DNA of 64,000 nt from assembly GCF_001619985.1 (NCBI RefSeq), contig NW_017264198.1, forward strand, positions 372,001 through 436,000, read 5' to 3'. Below are positions 29,816 to 44,389 of the stretch, in pieces. Each line of letters begins with the position of its first letter. The first letter of the stretch is position 1. Under the pieces are notes generated by a model. The model worked only from the letters and a program-made list of their open reading frames with translations, was not told the origin of the DNA and did not search any database. Source of the DNA: Xylona heveae TC161. Taxonomy: Eukaryota; Ascomycota; Xylonomycetes; Xylonales; Xylonaceae. The position numbers and the translations under genes were made by a program.

Positions 29816-32800
29816 CTATCTCCTAGGGAGGATACGGTTGCCAAAGCCACCACCAGCACGGGAAGCGAGGCTCTGACGAACAATCATTTCGGCGGCGGCA
29901 GCGGCAGCGAGTCTCTCCTTTTGACGGCTGCGGTCGCGCAGATATCTCTCTGCTTCCGGTCGCATGCGCAGAATACGTAGAATCATGTCATCGTTCGGGT
30001 CTGCTTGGGCCTCTTTCCGTCTTTCTTCTTTGGCTTTCTTCATTGTGCCCAGGTTGCGCGAGAGCATGATGCTCTTTGACCGGCGGGTCGATGTCATGCC
30101 CATAAGGCCTATTGCGCCTCCGAATGAGGGACCCGCCAGTGAGGCAGGTGCTGAGAGACGGTTGTTGCGCTGTGCCTGTTGGCGTGATGCCGTGGCCGAA
30201 GCCATCCGTTCGGATGTCCGGACAAGATTATCCGTGGACTCAAAGTAAAAGAAGTTGAGAGATTGAATGTCGTGGTATTTGGGAGATTTGAGAACGTCAA
30301 TGGGAACTCCGTGGGCCTCGCCAGTTTCGTCTTCAACGGCATGGAAGAAGTCGAAAAGAAGCTTTGTTTGATATGAGTCAGCCTGGGGGAGGTGATGAAA
30401 TGAATATGAAGTGACTCACCTTGAGCCAGTGAAAGACTATATCCAACTCTTGCTGCGTGAGCTGGCGTTGTTGGGATGGTTTGTCGGACAGAGGAGGAAC
30501 AAGGAGAGATTCAATCGTAACCAAGACTTCTTTCCATAATCTTGTCATTACCGTAATCATTGCGCTGTCTGTAAGCGTTTGCTTCATAAGGGCAAAGTTG
30601 TCGTCAAAGTAAACAAACAAGGGCCGAAGTGCATTCATGATTTCAATTTTTGTCGGTCCTTGCTGTGGCATGGAGACTCTGTTCCGGTTAAAGATATTGG
30701 AGACGGAGGACATGGTAATGCCTCTGGAAAGGAGGCTTCGTAACGCGCGTTTCGAAAGGCAGTGATGGATATATGATGAGAGCTTTTCACGTCCAAAAGT
30801 CAGTCTCCTCGTAAAAGAAATTCATTGTAAACAACAACCAGGAGATACCCACCTTGTCAGTAATCTTTCGCGTCATGTCTCTCTCCGCACGCTTCAACGT
30901 TCGAAATGCTTTACCAAAGTAAAACTGAATGTCATCTCGCTCCCCTTCCATGCTGACCCTGAGAAGCAATCGACCTTGAGTGTCGAGATCAAGCCAGTAC
31001 TCGCGGGGCAAAAAGTCTCCGAAATGAGATGGATCTAACTTGATGGAAGTTCTCCCAACACAGTCATGATCGCCAACAGCATCCCAATCCCACACAGTAG
31101 CAATAATGTTCAGAGGGCCTTGAGTGGTGATGTCGATGGATTCATCCCAGCGTGGATTGAGATTTCCATACACAATGCGAGTCTTTGCCAATCGCTTCTG
31201 ATACTCGTCGCCGAGCACCACATACGGATCGCTTAGGCCATTCATATCGCAAGCCTTAAGGTCCTCTGCTTCCACTATTTTGATGGTAAAAACGAAGTTA
31301 TTGATTCTTCGCTGGCGGACGGTGGACTGTGGGGTGTGTCTGTTAATTACATCTGCGCAAGCATCGATATTGATGTTTTTCTCGAGCTTGTCTAGCTGCA
31401 AAATTGCATATTCAATGTTATTCAATTTTACAAGTGACTGTAGCATCAACGGTTAGTGCTATTATCATTCGTGACTGCCAAAATGTCGCTTACCTGGGGG
31501 ACGAATTGGAATGGCTCTATCTTTTCCTTGTTATTCCATGCATCCTTGGCCATCTGCATCCATCTCTCCTGTCTGGAGAGGCTTGCGGCTGCCTCTTGCT
31601 CCGGTGTCAAGATGTCCATTTCCTTGCTGAACTTTTGTTCAATAACGTCACAATAACGCGTTATTCCAACACCAATGGACCTCGAAAGAGCAGTCATGAA
31701 CTTTGCGTATTGAAAGTCGTCATCCCATTCAAGCTGAACGATTTGATCAACGGCCTGATTAAACGAGCCGAAAATATCAATCACCGAAACGCTATGCCGC
31801 TCGTCATCCGAGGGTACCTGATCAGGACGCGACGTTCGGACTTGGAATAGATCTTGTTTCACAGCTTGCTCCACCCAGCCGACAATTTTCTCGTCTGTGG
31901 CCTGAATCCATCGCCAGACGAACTCTTCCAAAAGACCCTCGATATGGAAGGGGAAACGAACACTTCAAATTGTCAGAAGGTACAATCTGCCAGCGTATGG
32001 GATATGTTGACTTACTCAGGAATGGCATCCCGATGGATCCGGCGAATCTCTACCATCTCTTTGTAAAGTTCAAAGCCATCCTCGACACTGACTTCTTCGC
32101 CTGTGCTTCGTACTATGTCCAGTATCCGTGTAATCATGTCTCGTGCATCCTCGCCGTATGAAGGAAGTGTGGTTTCAATAAATATATTGAAAAGATTAAC
32201 ACTGATTCAATGGTTAGCAAATGTATCGTAACGTGATCAATCAATATACGTATACCCACCCCATGATTTCGGGATTCCGGCGATATCTCTTCTGTATCTT
32301 TTCAGCCAATTTTATCCAAGCACGCCCTAGCTGAATGACGTGAAAGAACTCCCATTGATCCTGAGATCCAGGCACTTCCTTCTCCAGCAACTGTCCATAC
32401 ACCACCGAGGCTTTTGCGCGAAGGCTGTCTTCAAGTTGGATCGAAAACTGGTCAAGATCTTCGGGGTTTTTGGAAAATAAAGGATCCTCGTAAATGTAGG
32501 TTTCCAAGACATACAATATCGGGCCAATATTGGGCGCCTTGGTATCAAACGCTTCCTGCAATAATTCGTATAAATCGCGCAGCAGCAGATCGTGAAGAAT
32601 GGACAAAGACTGCCTGTAAAGAGCAAAGTCCGCAATAGTCCATTTATTCGGGTCTAACAAGGATGAGGAAACAGCTTTCGCAGACGGCTTGCTCTCGGCT
32701 GGCGGCTCTTTGATAAATCGAAACGCCTCGTCAACAATTTCAAGACTAACTTCCTGATCCTCGAACTTCTGACGAATGGCATCTAAGAAGAGCACCAGTC

Positions 32801-34217
32801 GAGAAAATTGAGGAATTCGCCACCGAAGGCAGGCCTCATTGAGCAACTCTGTTGATTCCTTGGAGAGTAGAATAATTGGTGTGCTATCCTCTGTACTACT
32901 CTCAGCCGCTTTCAACTCTTGATCGGTGAGGTCATGAGAAAGGGCCTGCATAAGTATGACGCGATAAAAGCCTCTGGGATCAGGAGGGATGAAGGTGAAA
33001 GGATGTTGGCCATCAGGCTCATCCATTTCGCCGTCACTGTCTCTTCTGCTGACATGACCCATGTCGACCGGCTGGTCGATGACATATGAGGAGACCTGAT
33101 CTGAAATATCAGACATCTTCCTGGATAACTCAGAGTAGCCCGATTCGGAAGGAACGGGCGCTTGTGGTGAAGAATTATATTGTGGCAAACCAGCGGCTGG
33201 TGCACTCTTTACTAATTCGGGATTCGCCTGCAGAATGGCCAGATTCATTTGCATCAAGTCGGGGCCCTCTGAAGCTCTCCATTCTTCGTATGCTTCCTCC
33301 GTATCAAAATCATCGTCGCGGAGAGACTTTTTGGTATTCAACCCAAGAAAATGCTGGTAGGCGCTAATATCTTGAAGAGCTGCCTGCTCTGTCCACACAG
33401 GTTTATGTGTGTCTATATCGGCCTGAACGTCTGAAAGTGGTTTGCCAAATATCCGCGCCACGGTCTGAACCAGTGTCATGTCCTTGACATTGTAACTCAA
33501 TGGCACGGTCTCAAACTGCACTTTACCGCCTTCGTTCGAAACGAGATCTTGATCATGGGCTAGTAATTTGCTTTCGAGAGTTGCGAGCCGGCTCGTAAGC
33601 TCTGGCCTATCTCTCACCCAGTCGTGGTCTTTGAGGGTTAGACTTATTAGCCGCACGAAGAGTGCAACATGTCTATCAACAAGGAGCTTCCAAGATTCGT
33701 CGCCCGGTGCCAGACCTTTTTGTAACTCTTTCGTGGCGCTAGAGAAGAATATAAGCACCAGATCTTCTACTCGCCGATCCTTTGCCATGCGCTTGTGGAA
33801 ACTCTGCTCTGTAAATGCATTGAAAAACACAGCAAAGGTCCGTTTCAACACCGGGTCATTATATTCCTGCCTCTTCTCCTTGCCAATCAAGACGCCGGTC
33901 AATCTCTTCTCCAATTCCGACATGAATCCATTCGGAAAGCGAGTACTCTTCGAATCTCGGAGAAGAGTGAAATCTTTCATTAAATCATTTATAGAAGTTG
34001 AGGCACGCTGTGGCTGCTGCGGCGGCTTCTGCGCTCGGCGTGTTCGCGGCTTCAAAAGGTGCGCCAGATATGCAACTCGCAGAGCATAGCTATAAGCGTC
34101 GGAGGGCGCAATCCTCTTGGCAACGGGGCGAGAGGAGTCACGAGAGTGACGGCCATTTCGTTGAAGGCTGTTTACCCGTGGGTGCACGGGGCCGGAGCGA
34201 TTGGACGACGTCGACAT
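29816..34217 (-). CDS. MUN- and C2-domain protein (Git1/Munc13-like)
   Basis: Six exons (32260-34217, 32016-32201, 31494-31962, 30853-31437, 30420-30782, 29816-30361) join in frame to 1,368 aa. All donors are GTAAG, GTGGG or GTGAG. The N-terminal half holds the long helical MUN-like region (for example MSELEKRLTGVLIGKEKRQE and FFNAFTEQSFHKRM). Exons 2-3 continue it (IEGLLEEFVWRWIQATDEK). A C2 domain in exon 4 reads FVFTIKIVEAEDLKACDMNG, SDPYVVLGDEYQKRLAKTRI, and WDESIDI, with the Asp residues expected for calcium-binding loops. More helices follow, then a basic tail (RSRQKERLAAAAAAEMIV). S. pombe Git1, a relative, is needed for glucose-triggered cAMP signalling; animal Munc13 primes vesicle fusion. 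The fungal role is inferred. Confidence 0.88.
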
Positions 34218-34775
34218 CGCCGAATGTTATTGTTGCTGTGCGATCAGTACATGCGCGGCCAATATGTCGTGGAAAGGCCTGATCAATAATGAAAAGGGAA
34301 TTTTTCTGACCGTCAGGGCAACTGTAGCGGGGTCAAGACTCAGAGATGCCAGGACATGGACTAATAGAGAATCATCGACTGTTTCATAACTGAGGACTTG
34401 GTGGCTAATTCATCCCCGACAGGCAATCTAAGGTACCTATGAGCGTCGATGGCTGAGTCCTGAGACACGAAAGGTATCCCTGCATCAAACAAGTACAAAG
34501 TACCCGCAACGCTGCCCAAAAGTTGCTTAAATTATCCACTAGACGTCATTCGCTAACACTTCGTAGATTTAGTGAAATAGTCTGGGCAAAAAATAACAAA
34601 CCACCCTTAAGGGTGACTTTTGGTAGGACCGAGGGACGGAACCTGCATCGCAAACCCCAAAAAAAGAACTTGAATGCCAGCAAAATTCAATTCTTTAAAA
34701 GGACTTGCTTCTCATCTTTAATTTTCAGGTAGCATAAATAGACCTCTCCTAGAACAAAAAGGAAAAGCAAAAAAC
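34218..34775. other. intergenic upstream of MUN/C2 gene
   Basis: Contains the promoter side of the MUN/C2 gene and runs to the tRNA-Thr gene. A CTAAGGTACCTATG motif occurs near 34427. No coding region seen. Confidence 0.5.
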
Positions 34776-34865
34776 TGCCGACAGCTGGAATCGAACCAGC
34801 GATCTTTCCATCACACTCATCTATAGAAGTACGAGTGGAACGCATTACCCCTGTGCTATGCCGGC
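34776..34865 (-). tRNA. tRNA-Thr(CGT) with 18-nt intron
   Basis: Read on the minus strand the sequence folds as a tRNA. The acceptor stem is GCCGGCA paired with TGTCGGC (one G-U), with discriminator A. The T arm reads CTGG-TTCGATT-CCAG. The anticodon stem TTCCA/TGGAA encloses loop C-T-CGT-A-A once an 18-base intron (34812-34829) is removed. The intron sits one base 3' of the anticodon, the canonical nuclear position, and its GAGTG pairs with CACTC around the anticodon as tRNA-splicing endonuclease substrates usually do. Mature length is 72 nt without CCA. Anticodon CGU decodes ACG threonine codons. The D stem is weak, as in many Thr tRNAs. Confidence 0.92.
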
Positions 34866-36780
34866 ACATGCTTACAAATGAATTGTCCTTAATCTGTTTA
34901 TGAATGTCCTGTCGCTATGCGCAGATTGTTCCAGCATAGCTTGTGGTTATGTAGGGATTTCAACAAAGGAAATGCCAATAAATCACGTTTTAGTTACAGA
35001 GAAAATCGAATTTACACTACTCTCATTCAATGATTTCAATTCTATAAATGACTAAAGAGGAAATGTTCTAGATTCTTTCAAATAATATGTGTCAAACCAA
35101 ATTACAGCCTTTCCAAACGCACCTCCGTGAGCACTTCATACTTTGTATCGCCAATAAGGTTTGAGGATTATGAAAGAGGATAGAATGATTGGTGGAGCGC
35201 AAGTTTGAATTCTCAATTTTATCATTTCAAGGATGGAATACCGAGAAAGTCACACCGGAAAGTATTGATATCTGCAACGCATTGTCTGCCACAAAACAAA
35301 TCTCGAAAACTTGACCCTAGGCTGTGAATATCTAACGAGAGGAAGATGAGAAGCATAAACGGTAGCACCAGATTTTGGACCGAATTATCATATCTGAACC
35401 GATAACCAATTCCCAGAGATTTCCCGTGTAAAAAAAAAAATGCAAACGTCAAACGAGATCATACAGTTTCATTCGAAGCGAACAGCAGGCTTACGAGGGA
35501 CTTGTTTGGATTCAAGAAAGACTTTTCTGCATTATTCCCTAGTAGTAATGTCATACCCACCGATCTAGGTTAAGGCTTCCAGTGGTAAAATGAGAAGACC
35601 CAGCCGGGACAGTGCCCATCTCAGAAGAACCTTGAAGAAACGGTCATATAAAATTGGTTCTGGGCGGGAAAGGTTCCAGGATCATGAGGGTTGATAAACT
35701 GGATTCCTGAATGCTGCAGTTCCAGCTATCCATTCCTTTTGGCAAGGATTCGACTTCATCAACCCTTTTGATGTCATCGGCGCGTGATTCGGTTCGGGTG
35801 AGTTTGGGTTGTTGAAATGCCGAGTGCACTCGGCTCGCTCTAGAGCTTCGTAACATTGCGTGTCGCTTGAGATTCGACCGAACCTGCCATTGCATAATAG
35901 AGCAGATATTCCCGGATCTGGCACCGCCACATTCGGATATCCGTAGTCTTCCAAGATTAAGACGAGGTCAACCTGATCCATCCGAAAACCATTCCAAGGC
36001 TCCCAAAATTAGCAACTTGCGCTAAGCTCCCACGGTAGAGTGTTGAACAGTATGCACCTGGCGAAAATTTGATATTGAAGGCCAGGTGGAAAACAAAAAG
36101 AAAAGGTACTTCAAACGGAAATGATTCGGTGTCCAAGAAATTCGAGAGTGCAAAGAAATACTCGATGGGTTGCATTGAGCTATCCAAAACGTCTAGACCA
36201 CTCTTAATCCATGCTGCAACTTTAAAAACAAATCATGCCAGCGGTATCATGCAAAAGTTCCCCAAGAAACGACAGAATTAAAGGAGAAATCCAAAGGAAT
36301 ATTGCCGTTGGTCAACGATAACAGCTATGAAGGCGTCGCCATGAGCTCGAGAACCGCTTCCTTTGAGATTGAAGAAGCAACGTAAACATAGCCTGAACGC
36401 CGAGACCAATCGTAGTTTCGTGGTATATAACAGACAAACAAGAAATGCCACCAAGACCAGATATCGATTGTAGTGGAACCAAGGACATTCGGAACCAGCA
36501 GAAAGCGATTGTGAAAGATTCCGTGGCACCATTCCCACAGATGGATGCCAAGATGCAAATATGGAATGTCGAGGGGAAAGCGAACGCTTGGCCACTATGC
36601 TGTGAAAAAGAGAAAATAATGTCCGGTAAATGGTGTGCAATGCCAGCAGCAGAGAAAAAGGTGCAGACAAGAAAAGTAATTATGGACCAAATGTTTCGCT
36701 GCAACGCGTCACTTTCAAAGGAGCGCCGTGCAAATCAACGCCGATGCTTGATGCGAATAGAAGTAACCCCGTATGGCAAT
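34866..36780. other. 1.9 kb without a supported gene
   Basis: Moderately AT-rich. Several minus-strand frames of 70-130 codons exist at 35682-36704, some hydrophobic, but every one begins with TTG rather than ATG, they overlap each other, and none resembles a known protein. I see no repeats at their edges. Left unannotated. Confidence 0.5.
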
Positions 36781-37499
36781 TTATTTGGCGCGGCCGCTTT
36801 TGTTTTTGGCGGCACCAGATGAGGTGATAAGTTCGCCAATGTATCTGTCGAGGCTGTCAGTCTATAATTCGATTGCAAAAAAAAAAAAAAAAAATGATAA
36901 GATTGAGCGAGGAAAGATTCGGTGCAAGCATCTAGGAATCGCAGAGAGGGTGTGAAGAGGACTGAATGAAGAAAATGGTGACCTACGATTGCAGAAATTC
37001 ATTCCCCTTCTCAAGCTTGATATGTGACTGCTTCACGACTTCAACTTGCTCCACAATGGCTAAAAGTCCAGCTTGCAGTGCCTTTGCTTGTCTATCAAAA
37101 AAGAAAAAGTTGTTAGTTCGTCTCTGGCAGAAACCTAAATGGCATGGGCCGCTTCATGACATACTCTACCAGGGCCTGACGAGCCTCCTGTCCGAGCCTC
37201 TCGACATCCTCGCTATTTCTTCTAGGGCTCATCGTTCTTGCATCATTCTCGTCATATTCTTCTTCGGTCAATTCCACGTAAGGAGCATCTCGAGGAACAA
37301 TGTCCCCTAGTCGACCGTGGTGATGGTGATGTTGATTCTGTCGCTGTTGTGACGACCCTGCTCCGTCGCTCACGGACGATGCCGACGAAGAGGGCGTAGA
37401 GCGCGCAGTTGCTGTTGGCACGGCAGTGGCAACCGGCCTTGCGTCGCTCGAAAGAGGCTCGTTGTCCGCCGAGCTTCCCTGTGGCGCTGTGGAAGACAT
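36781..37499 (-). CDS. short coiled-coil (SCOCO/SCOC) family protein
   Basis: Three exons: 37165-37499, 36987-37091 and 36781-36844. Splicing gives 167 aa. Residues 1-105 are Ser/Ala/Thr-rich with a poly-His patch, then AELTEEEYDENDARTMSPRR-like acidic sequence (VELTEEEYDENDARTMSPRR). The conserved coiled coil crosses the exon joints: LGQEARQALVEQAKALQAGL, then LAIVEQVEVVKQSHIKLEKG, and NEFLQSYIGELITSS. In animals SCOC sits on the Golgi, binds Arl GTPases and affects autophagy; a Golgi role here is inferred from family. The ATG at 37499 is chosen because the farther upstream open frame has no ATG. Poly-A (18 A) lies in intron 2. Confidence 0.88.
36877..36894. repeat. poly-A tract in an intron
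   Basis: Eighteen consecutive A inside the second intron of the SCOCO gene (plus-strand reading). On the coding strand it is a U-run upstream of the exon 3 acceptor, where a polypyrimidine stretch is expected. Confidence 0.8.
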
Positions 37500-40400
37500 G
37501 CCAACCGTGATCCGCGATCTGGCAAAAGAGACAGATGCAGGAGATTTGGAGGAGGAGGGGAGGAGTGCCTTGAGTAGTCGAAATGGAGGCGTGCTTTCGG
37601 TACGGGAGACCCTGAGCACGCTATGCCTCAAGCGATGCCTTTCTTTCGCGTGGGACCACCTTAGATGAGGCGCTTTTTTAACTGGCAGAGGACAAGGAAC
37701 TAACTACTGTAGCCCTCTTTCGGCACCCTCCACTTAACTAACCTTTCCTGCCGCTATAACTTCGCCCTAAGTGATCATAAATCTCACTACCGACTTGTTC
37801 GTTGCACACCGATGACGGAGTTGCACCACTGGCACGTCACTACAGTGGACCGAAAAGGGTCTGCTCCTGTGCTATCCTGTGCTATCCTGCTATGCTCTTG
37901 TCGTTTACAGTTATCGCCTCACCAACATCACCCGACAAGCATGTCCGGCTCTAATTTCACAACCCTGTGGTACTGCATTGAGCGAAGGACATGACGTTTT
38001 TGCAAAAGGCTTGAATTATCTCGTCTTGTATGTAGGTGAAGAGTTGGCGAAAACGAGTGACTTAACGCTCCGTGTCAGATATGCTTCCTGCCTCACCTGT
38101 ATGAACCAACCATATGGTGTTCGGACGGAGCTCCGAAGGCGAAGAAAAAAAAAAAGGAGGCACAAGAAGAAGAATCTTTCACGCCTACCTTCATGTTGCC
38201 GCTGGCTAGGGGAGGGGGAAGAAGACGATTTAGGGCGATGGAAGATGGGTACCATACAGGATGAAAATTGATGGTGTGTGCGGAAACAGGTGGGAAGCGG
38301 CGCTACGATTCGACGAGAAATGATTGCTCACAGAAGCGAAACGAGACGGAGGGTTACCTTAAGAGCGGCGAAGCTCCTAAACGGAAAGGATCTCCACCAA
38401 ATGGCGATGGCAGGCAAGTTACCATACAATCTAGTGTCATATTGCTACGATGGCCCTTGTGCGTAGGGAGAAACACCCTAGGGCTTCAAAACTACAAGAT
38501 CCTCCTTGCCAAACATGAAACAGAGAGTAAAGAAGGAATACTGCATGGTCCTTTGAATCACCGTCTGCTATGACACAATGAACAAATACCATAGTATATC
38601 CAAGGGCGCTCCACGAATCAGAGATGGGAAGATTCCCCGTGTCCCCCTGTGGGGAAGCTGCGGACAGACGCCTTTTGCACCGTAGAGGACAGCATCGTAC
38701 CTGGCACGTTTTCCGATTGGTAAAGAGATCAATATTTGCAATGGACGGAAACTTATCTCATCAGGGTCCTTTGCTGGTTTGCTGGCTATCATGTCTGTTC
38801 AATTGGCGCAGATGACAACAAACCAGCGGAGCCGTTTGTCTATCGTCCTACGGAGTAATTGACCTGGCAGATCCTGCGTGCTTTTGCTGGTTTTTAACGA
38901 TTAAAGAACACTAGCGATATTGGAGGCCGCCGAGCAGCATTCGAGGGGTTGCAAGAAGAGTGGAGAAAACGGAAGCATGACGAGAATGATTTCTTGGTAC
39001 GGAGTACTTAGAGCATTCTGCTCACCCCTACTCCGTAAAAGTCCTTTTACATCCGCCGTCGACCCTTCCGTCCCATAAGGTATAGCACGCGGGTCTACTC
39101 CGAGAAAAGCAAAGAGATTCTTACTGAAGAGCAATCCCTTTTCGCTAGGACTGTGAGTGGGCCATCGGAGAGTCATTGACGAAGCTCCGGGTATCTCCAA
39201 TGACGCAGGGTCGTCCCAAAGGGCAACCACGCTGGCGACGACCCTTGACGGTTGTAAACTGCAAGCGAAGCGTTTTGGTTATGCGTTCCGCAAGGTCTCC
39301 AGCCTCCTTGAACAAACGGCTACCGACAACAGCGACGAGTACACAGACGTGGCGCTGCATACCGAGCGCTGTACCCCTTCTATACTCAAAAGTCGCTTGA
39401 TCAATGAATATTAAGGGATGTTCCTGTCTTGTCATCGTGGTGACCATTGCATTTCAACCCTCTGGATTCATTGTGTCTTATGCTCAACATGGCGATCTCA
39501 GTAGCTCAGGTGGGAATGCTGAGCCTTAGTCACCGTCACTATTGTTTGTCGATGAAGTGTACGTGTTTTTAAAATGAAAATCTCACAAAATCCGTGTCTT
39601 TTATACGGAGTGATTCTGAATACTCGACCATCGCTGCGCTCGTCTGCTGTGAACGCCAATGGCACCTACCCGAATGGGAAATTGTTCCAGAAAGTCGAAT
39701 GAGCACGAAAGAAACATGCCACGGCGATGACAGACTGCTAGCTAGAGCATCATCGCATATCAACTGTTGGGTCAATGAGACGCTACAGTTTCAATTCTTC
39801 CTGAAAAGAAAGAAATGAATATCAACAGCTTTTGCACTTTTGAGTCTATAATCCACGTACCCTGAGAATAATGGTTGTCTTCCACCATTTCTAGACACAA
39901 AGCTTGACCCTGTAGCGTCCTCGAAGGGTGTCGGGGTGCGTTTCTGCATGTCCCGACAAAAGTAAATATTCAAATAATGTTCAGTATTGAACCCTGTCAC
40001 TGTGATATTATTTGCTGTTCCGGTCGGTGTAGCACACGCGCAAAATGAGTGTTTTCGGGTAGATGGGTATACAGGGTGACAGGCTTTTCCTGGTGTGGCT
40101 GCGGGGATTCCAGCTCCGGAAGACAGGGAGTTGAGGTCATGCAACATAAGAGATCGACATAATTTTTCGGGATGGCTGAAAGGCTCGGGTTAAAAGACGA
40201 TCAATGAACGCCACTTAGCCGCCACCCAAGTTAACCTTTTATTGTAACCCAATATCTGCGAATTGTGCCGGTCCTTGATATCAAATGCCTGCGTATAAGA
40301 GTAAATTTAATGATTTCAACGGCGAAGGACCCGTATCCGACCAGATCAATTATCAGCGACACCGGGGGTTGGGGACGAAAAGTGGTCGCTGGTCAATGCA

Positions 40401-43371
40401 CTGTAATTTGATGGTGAGCGAAAGAGAGGGGGCCCATAACTCCTTTTCACAGCGTTGAGCAAAAGAGAAATAATCGTTAGAGTGGATCTTCGGCGGCTCC
40501 CAGGCTCGGAGACCCTGTGTTTAGACGAGATCATTGGAGCTTGGGCAAAAGGTGCAAGTGAAAAACCAACGAGCGACACTTACTACTCCGTACTAGATTT
40601 CCTCAGGGTCCTAACGCCGCTACCTGCAAGTCCAGTTAACACTTAGCCATCGGGGTTGAATCAACACATAATTTCGGTTTCTACCGAAGCTCCCACGCTT
40701 TGTTATATGACAGCCCATCAAAGCCATAATCATTGAGATTGTCTCTTCCTGCACATGCATGTGACGGGTCTCCTATGAATTCTGTCCAGAAACGGTGGAT
40801 CCTAGTGTGAGGGGGCCCCGTATCGATAAGTTGGGGCGACAAGAGCCCATTGCAGCGAGCAGTATTTCGTGTCCATGCAGAAATATTCGGACACATCGCC
40901 CCCACTGTGCGAGCCGGACCCACCTCATTATTGTTGTAGGGGTCTCCTGTTTTTGACTGCAGAAGATGCGGACCTCGCTTGGATTCTTTGGAAACGGCCA
41001 ATTATGGCCATAACTCCCAAATAATCAGCTGCAGATTCGAAATGCTCAGCTCCCCGAGAGGTAGCAGAGGAGGCACGCAAATTAATTGATCAACAGTCCC
41101 AGCTCCAGGAGATGTCGTCCTGTAGTTGGATCTTATCTCCGTGCTGATCAGGATGATCTATCCGTATTGCGATGGCATAGAAGAAGTGAAATTCATAATG
41201 CGCAACCGCTCGGCCTCGTACAATGCAGACCGATCGTCCGTATTACCGCAGCCGTGGAAATGTGTGAAATCGCAAATCCAAACGATTGACTGAACTAGGC
41301 GGAATCCTTCCCGCCTTGCCGATGACGTGAAGTAATTGGCACCTTGATGCACCCTTTAGGAGGGAGGCTCTTTACTCCTGCGGAGTACATCCAAGGAGTG
41401 CAGTTACGCGGTAAGCTGATCCTTGACTGTTTTCCAAGGAGTCCAGCGACGGCGCCGTCACCGAAGGGCTTGGCAAGTCGAAGTGCGGAGCTAAGCAGAA
41501 CCCTTTCAAAGCGCTTCCCTCCGAGGTCCTGCCGTTGGCAGCCGCTGACAAGCAAGATAGCTCCAAGGCCAACCTTCCGTATCAGGGCTCGTTGGCTCCT
41601 TACCCCTAAAAGATGCATTTCGCCATAGCGTCCAACTTTCAAGATCTGCCATTCTTCAAATCTTCAAAGTACTTGTTCAAACCCCACTTGACCGCCGTTG
41701 TGCACCACAAGGATACTCACATCTTAGGATGCTTTTGAATTTTTTCATTTTTTTTTTCTTTAAATCTGTACCTCTGTACAGAGATATATCAAGCGCTTTC
41801 TGAAAAATATTCTCGAATAATAATGATATCGCCCGACTCATAAAATAATTATGTGTGCGTTGTATAAAATATTGATCGCCAGGTTATTTCGCCTTGAAAC
41901 AAGTACTCATTAGCTTAGAGATCTGCCTTTGTGGCTTACGCACCTGGTGCCGTCTTTCCGATAGAACCGGCCGTGGAAGCAGCTCTATTGTGATAATCAG
42001 TCCTTAAGAGTATTGTTCGCTCTGAAGAATTAACCTGCTGGCTACAGGTCATTTCATTATTGGCAGTGCGATACAAAGTAGTATGGTACTACTAAATTAT
42101 TGAAGCAGGGTAGAAGTATGTGCCCAGTCTTGGTGCCCAATGCCGGAAAAATAGTACGGCTGAATCACCGGTCAATAAAACGGGCCTTGCAGGGAAGGGA
42201 GTAAGCAAGATTGCCAGACAGAAAACAGGACTTCGATGACTTTCCTACTTGGGCGCATATGGAGAAAAGCTCGATCTTCTGCCACGTGTCGTAGATAGCC
42301 AAGAACATACTACTCTCCACAAGAGCCGTTCACGCCTTCGCAACTGGGTAATATCCGGACATCAGGAGTTCGTTTCTCTACGATTAGGCTTGTTATGCCC
42401 TTCCCCCCTCCCCGTCTAGGTGGGGAGAAGTAGTAAAGGAGAGTTGATATACACTCCGCAGGGCTGCCCATGTCCCATTAACGAGCATAAACCATAAGAG
42501 GAAACTCAGATTCCCCAATTAGAAGTCAGTTAAATGTCTCCCCTGTCCAGCATTGGTCAGGAAGGTATATACTTAGCCTCCCTTGATGTTTTGTGAACCG
42601 GAGGAGGTTATTTTTTTTTTCCCCTCCAACGGCGATTCTGGTGCTGCCCTGCCGAAAGCATGTAAGATGTCCGTATTGTGGGAAATTCCCTGATCGAATC
42701 TCATTGCAAAAGAATGCTCAACCCCATCAATAAGGTCAATTGGACCCGGGTAAGACCTGAGCAGGAATCCTCTGCCAACATCAACAGGCACTTTACCCAC
42801 ATCTCATCTTTCTTTCCCCATTTGCTTATTGATTAGGAGATATCATGGTGGATTCTCTGATGCGTGAGAGTTCATTCGCTTTGATGCTCATTAGGTCCGT
42901 TTCCTCTTGCAATCACGACGATAATCTACATTCGGCATAAACAGTTTGTGAACACGAGTATTTCTATTTCACGATCTTCGTTACGGTTTTTCTGAAAAGT
43001 GCAGACACTGAATGTCAACGTAATTGCATATCTCTAAATGAGTCTGTGAGGAACAGCAAATCCATCTTGGGGAAAGGGGAAATCATAGTTGAATTTGGGG
43101 GAAAGCCAGCGGTAAGAAAGGAAATGCATCGCGCCAGTAGACACCGGCCGCATCACAGCACCCGCCAACCCGACAACAAACAGGACAGAGGTACTTGTGG
43201 TCAGAAGCCAAGGCGCAAAAAACAAGCAGAAGTCGGCGTAGGTAACAAATTAAAAGGGCAGTATTTGGGTGCCATCAATTTGTCAAAGCCTCCAGCTGCA
43301 ATCGACCGAATCCCAGGTAAAGAGACCAATGTCTAACCGTTTCTTACTCGCCGTGCCAAGACAGGCATAGT
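37500..43371. other. 5.9 kb gene desert
   Basis: Between the SCOCO start and the 14-3-3 stop codon, both minus-strand genes. Open frames are short and mostly lack ATG or homology. Base composition is near the window average, not the strong AT of RIP-mutated repeats, and no terminal repeats or transposase motifs were recognised. It contains three exact copies of TACGGAGTA or its complement (38998-39006, 39029-39037, 40584-40592) and a small CTGTGCTATC duplication near 37868. Either long regulatory DNA, non-coding RNA genes or fully decayed sequence. Confidence 0.5.

Positions 43372-44389
<1,018 letters not shown>

Noticed and set aside
29014-29883. Minus-strand frames rich in Phe/Leu/Ser resembling membrane proteins
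   Set aside because: They are readings of A/G simple sequence in a convergent 3' region and have no family signature.
35682-36704. Hydrophobic minus-strand frames of 76-130 codons
   Set aside because: All start at TTG, they overlap in several frames, and I could not chain them with splice sites into a recognisable protein.
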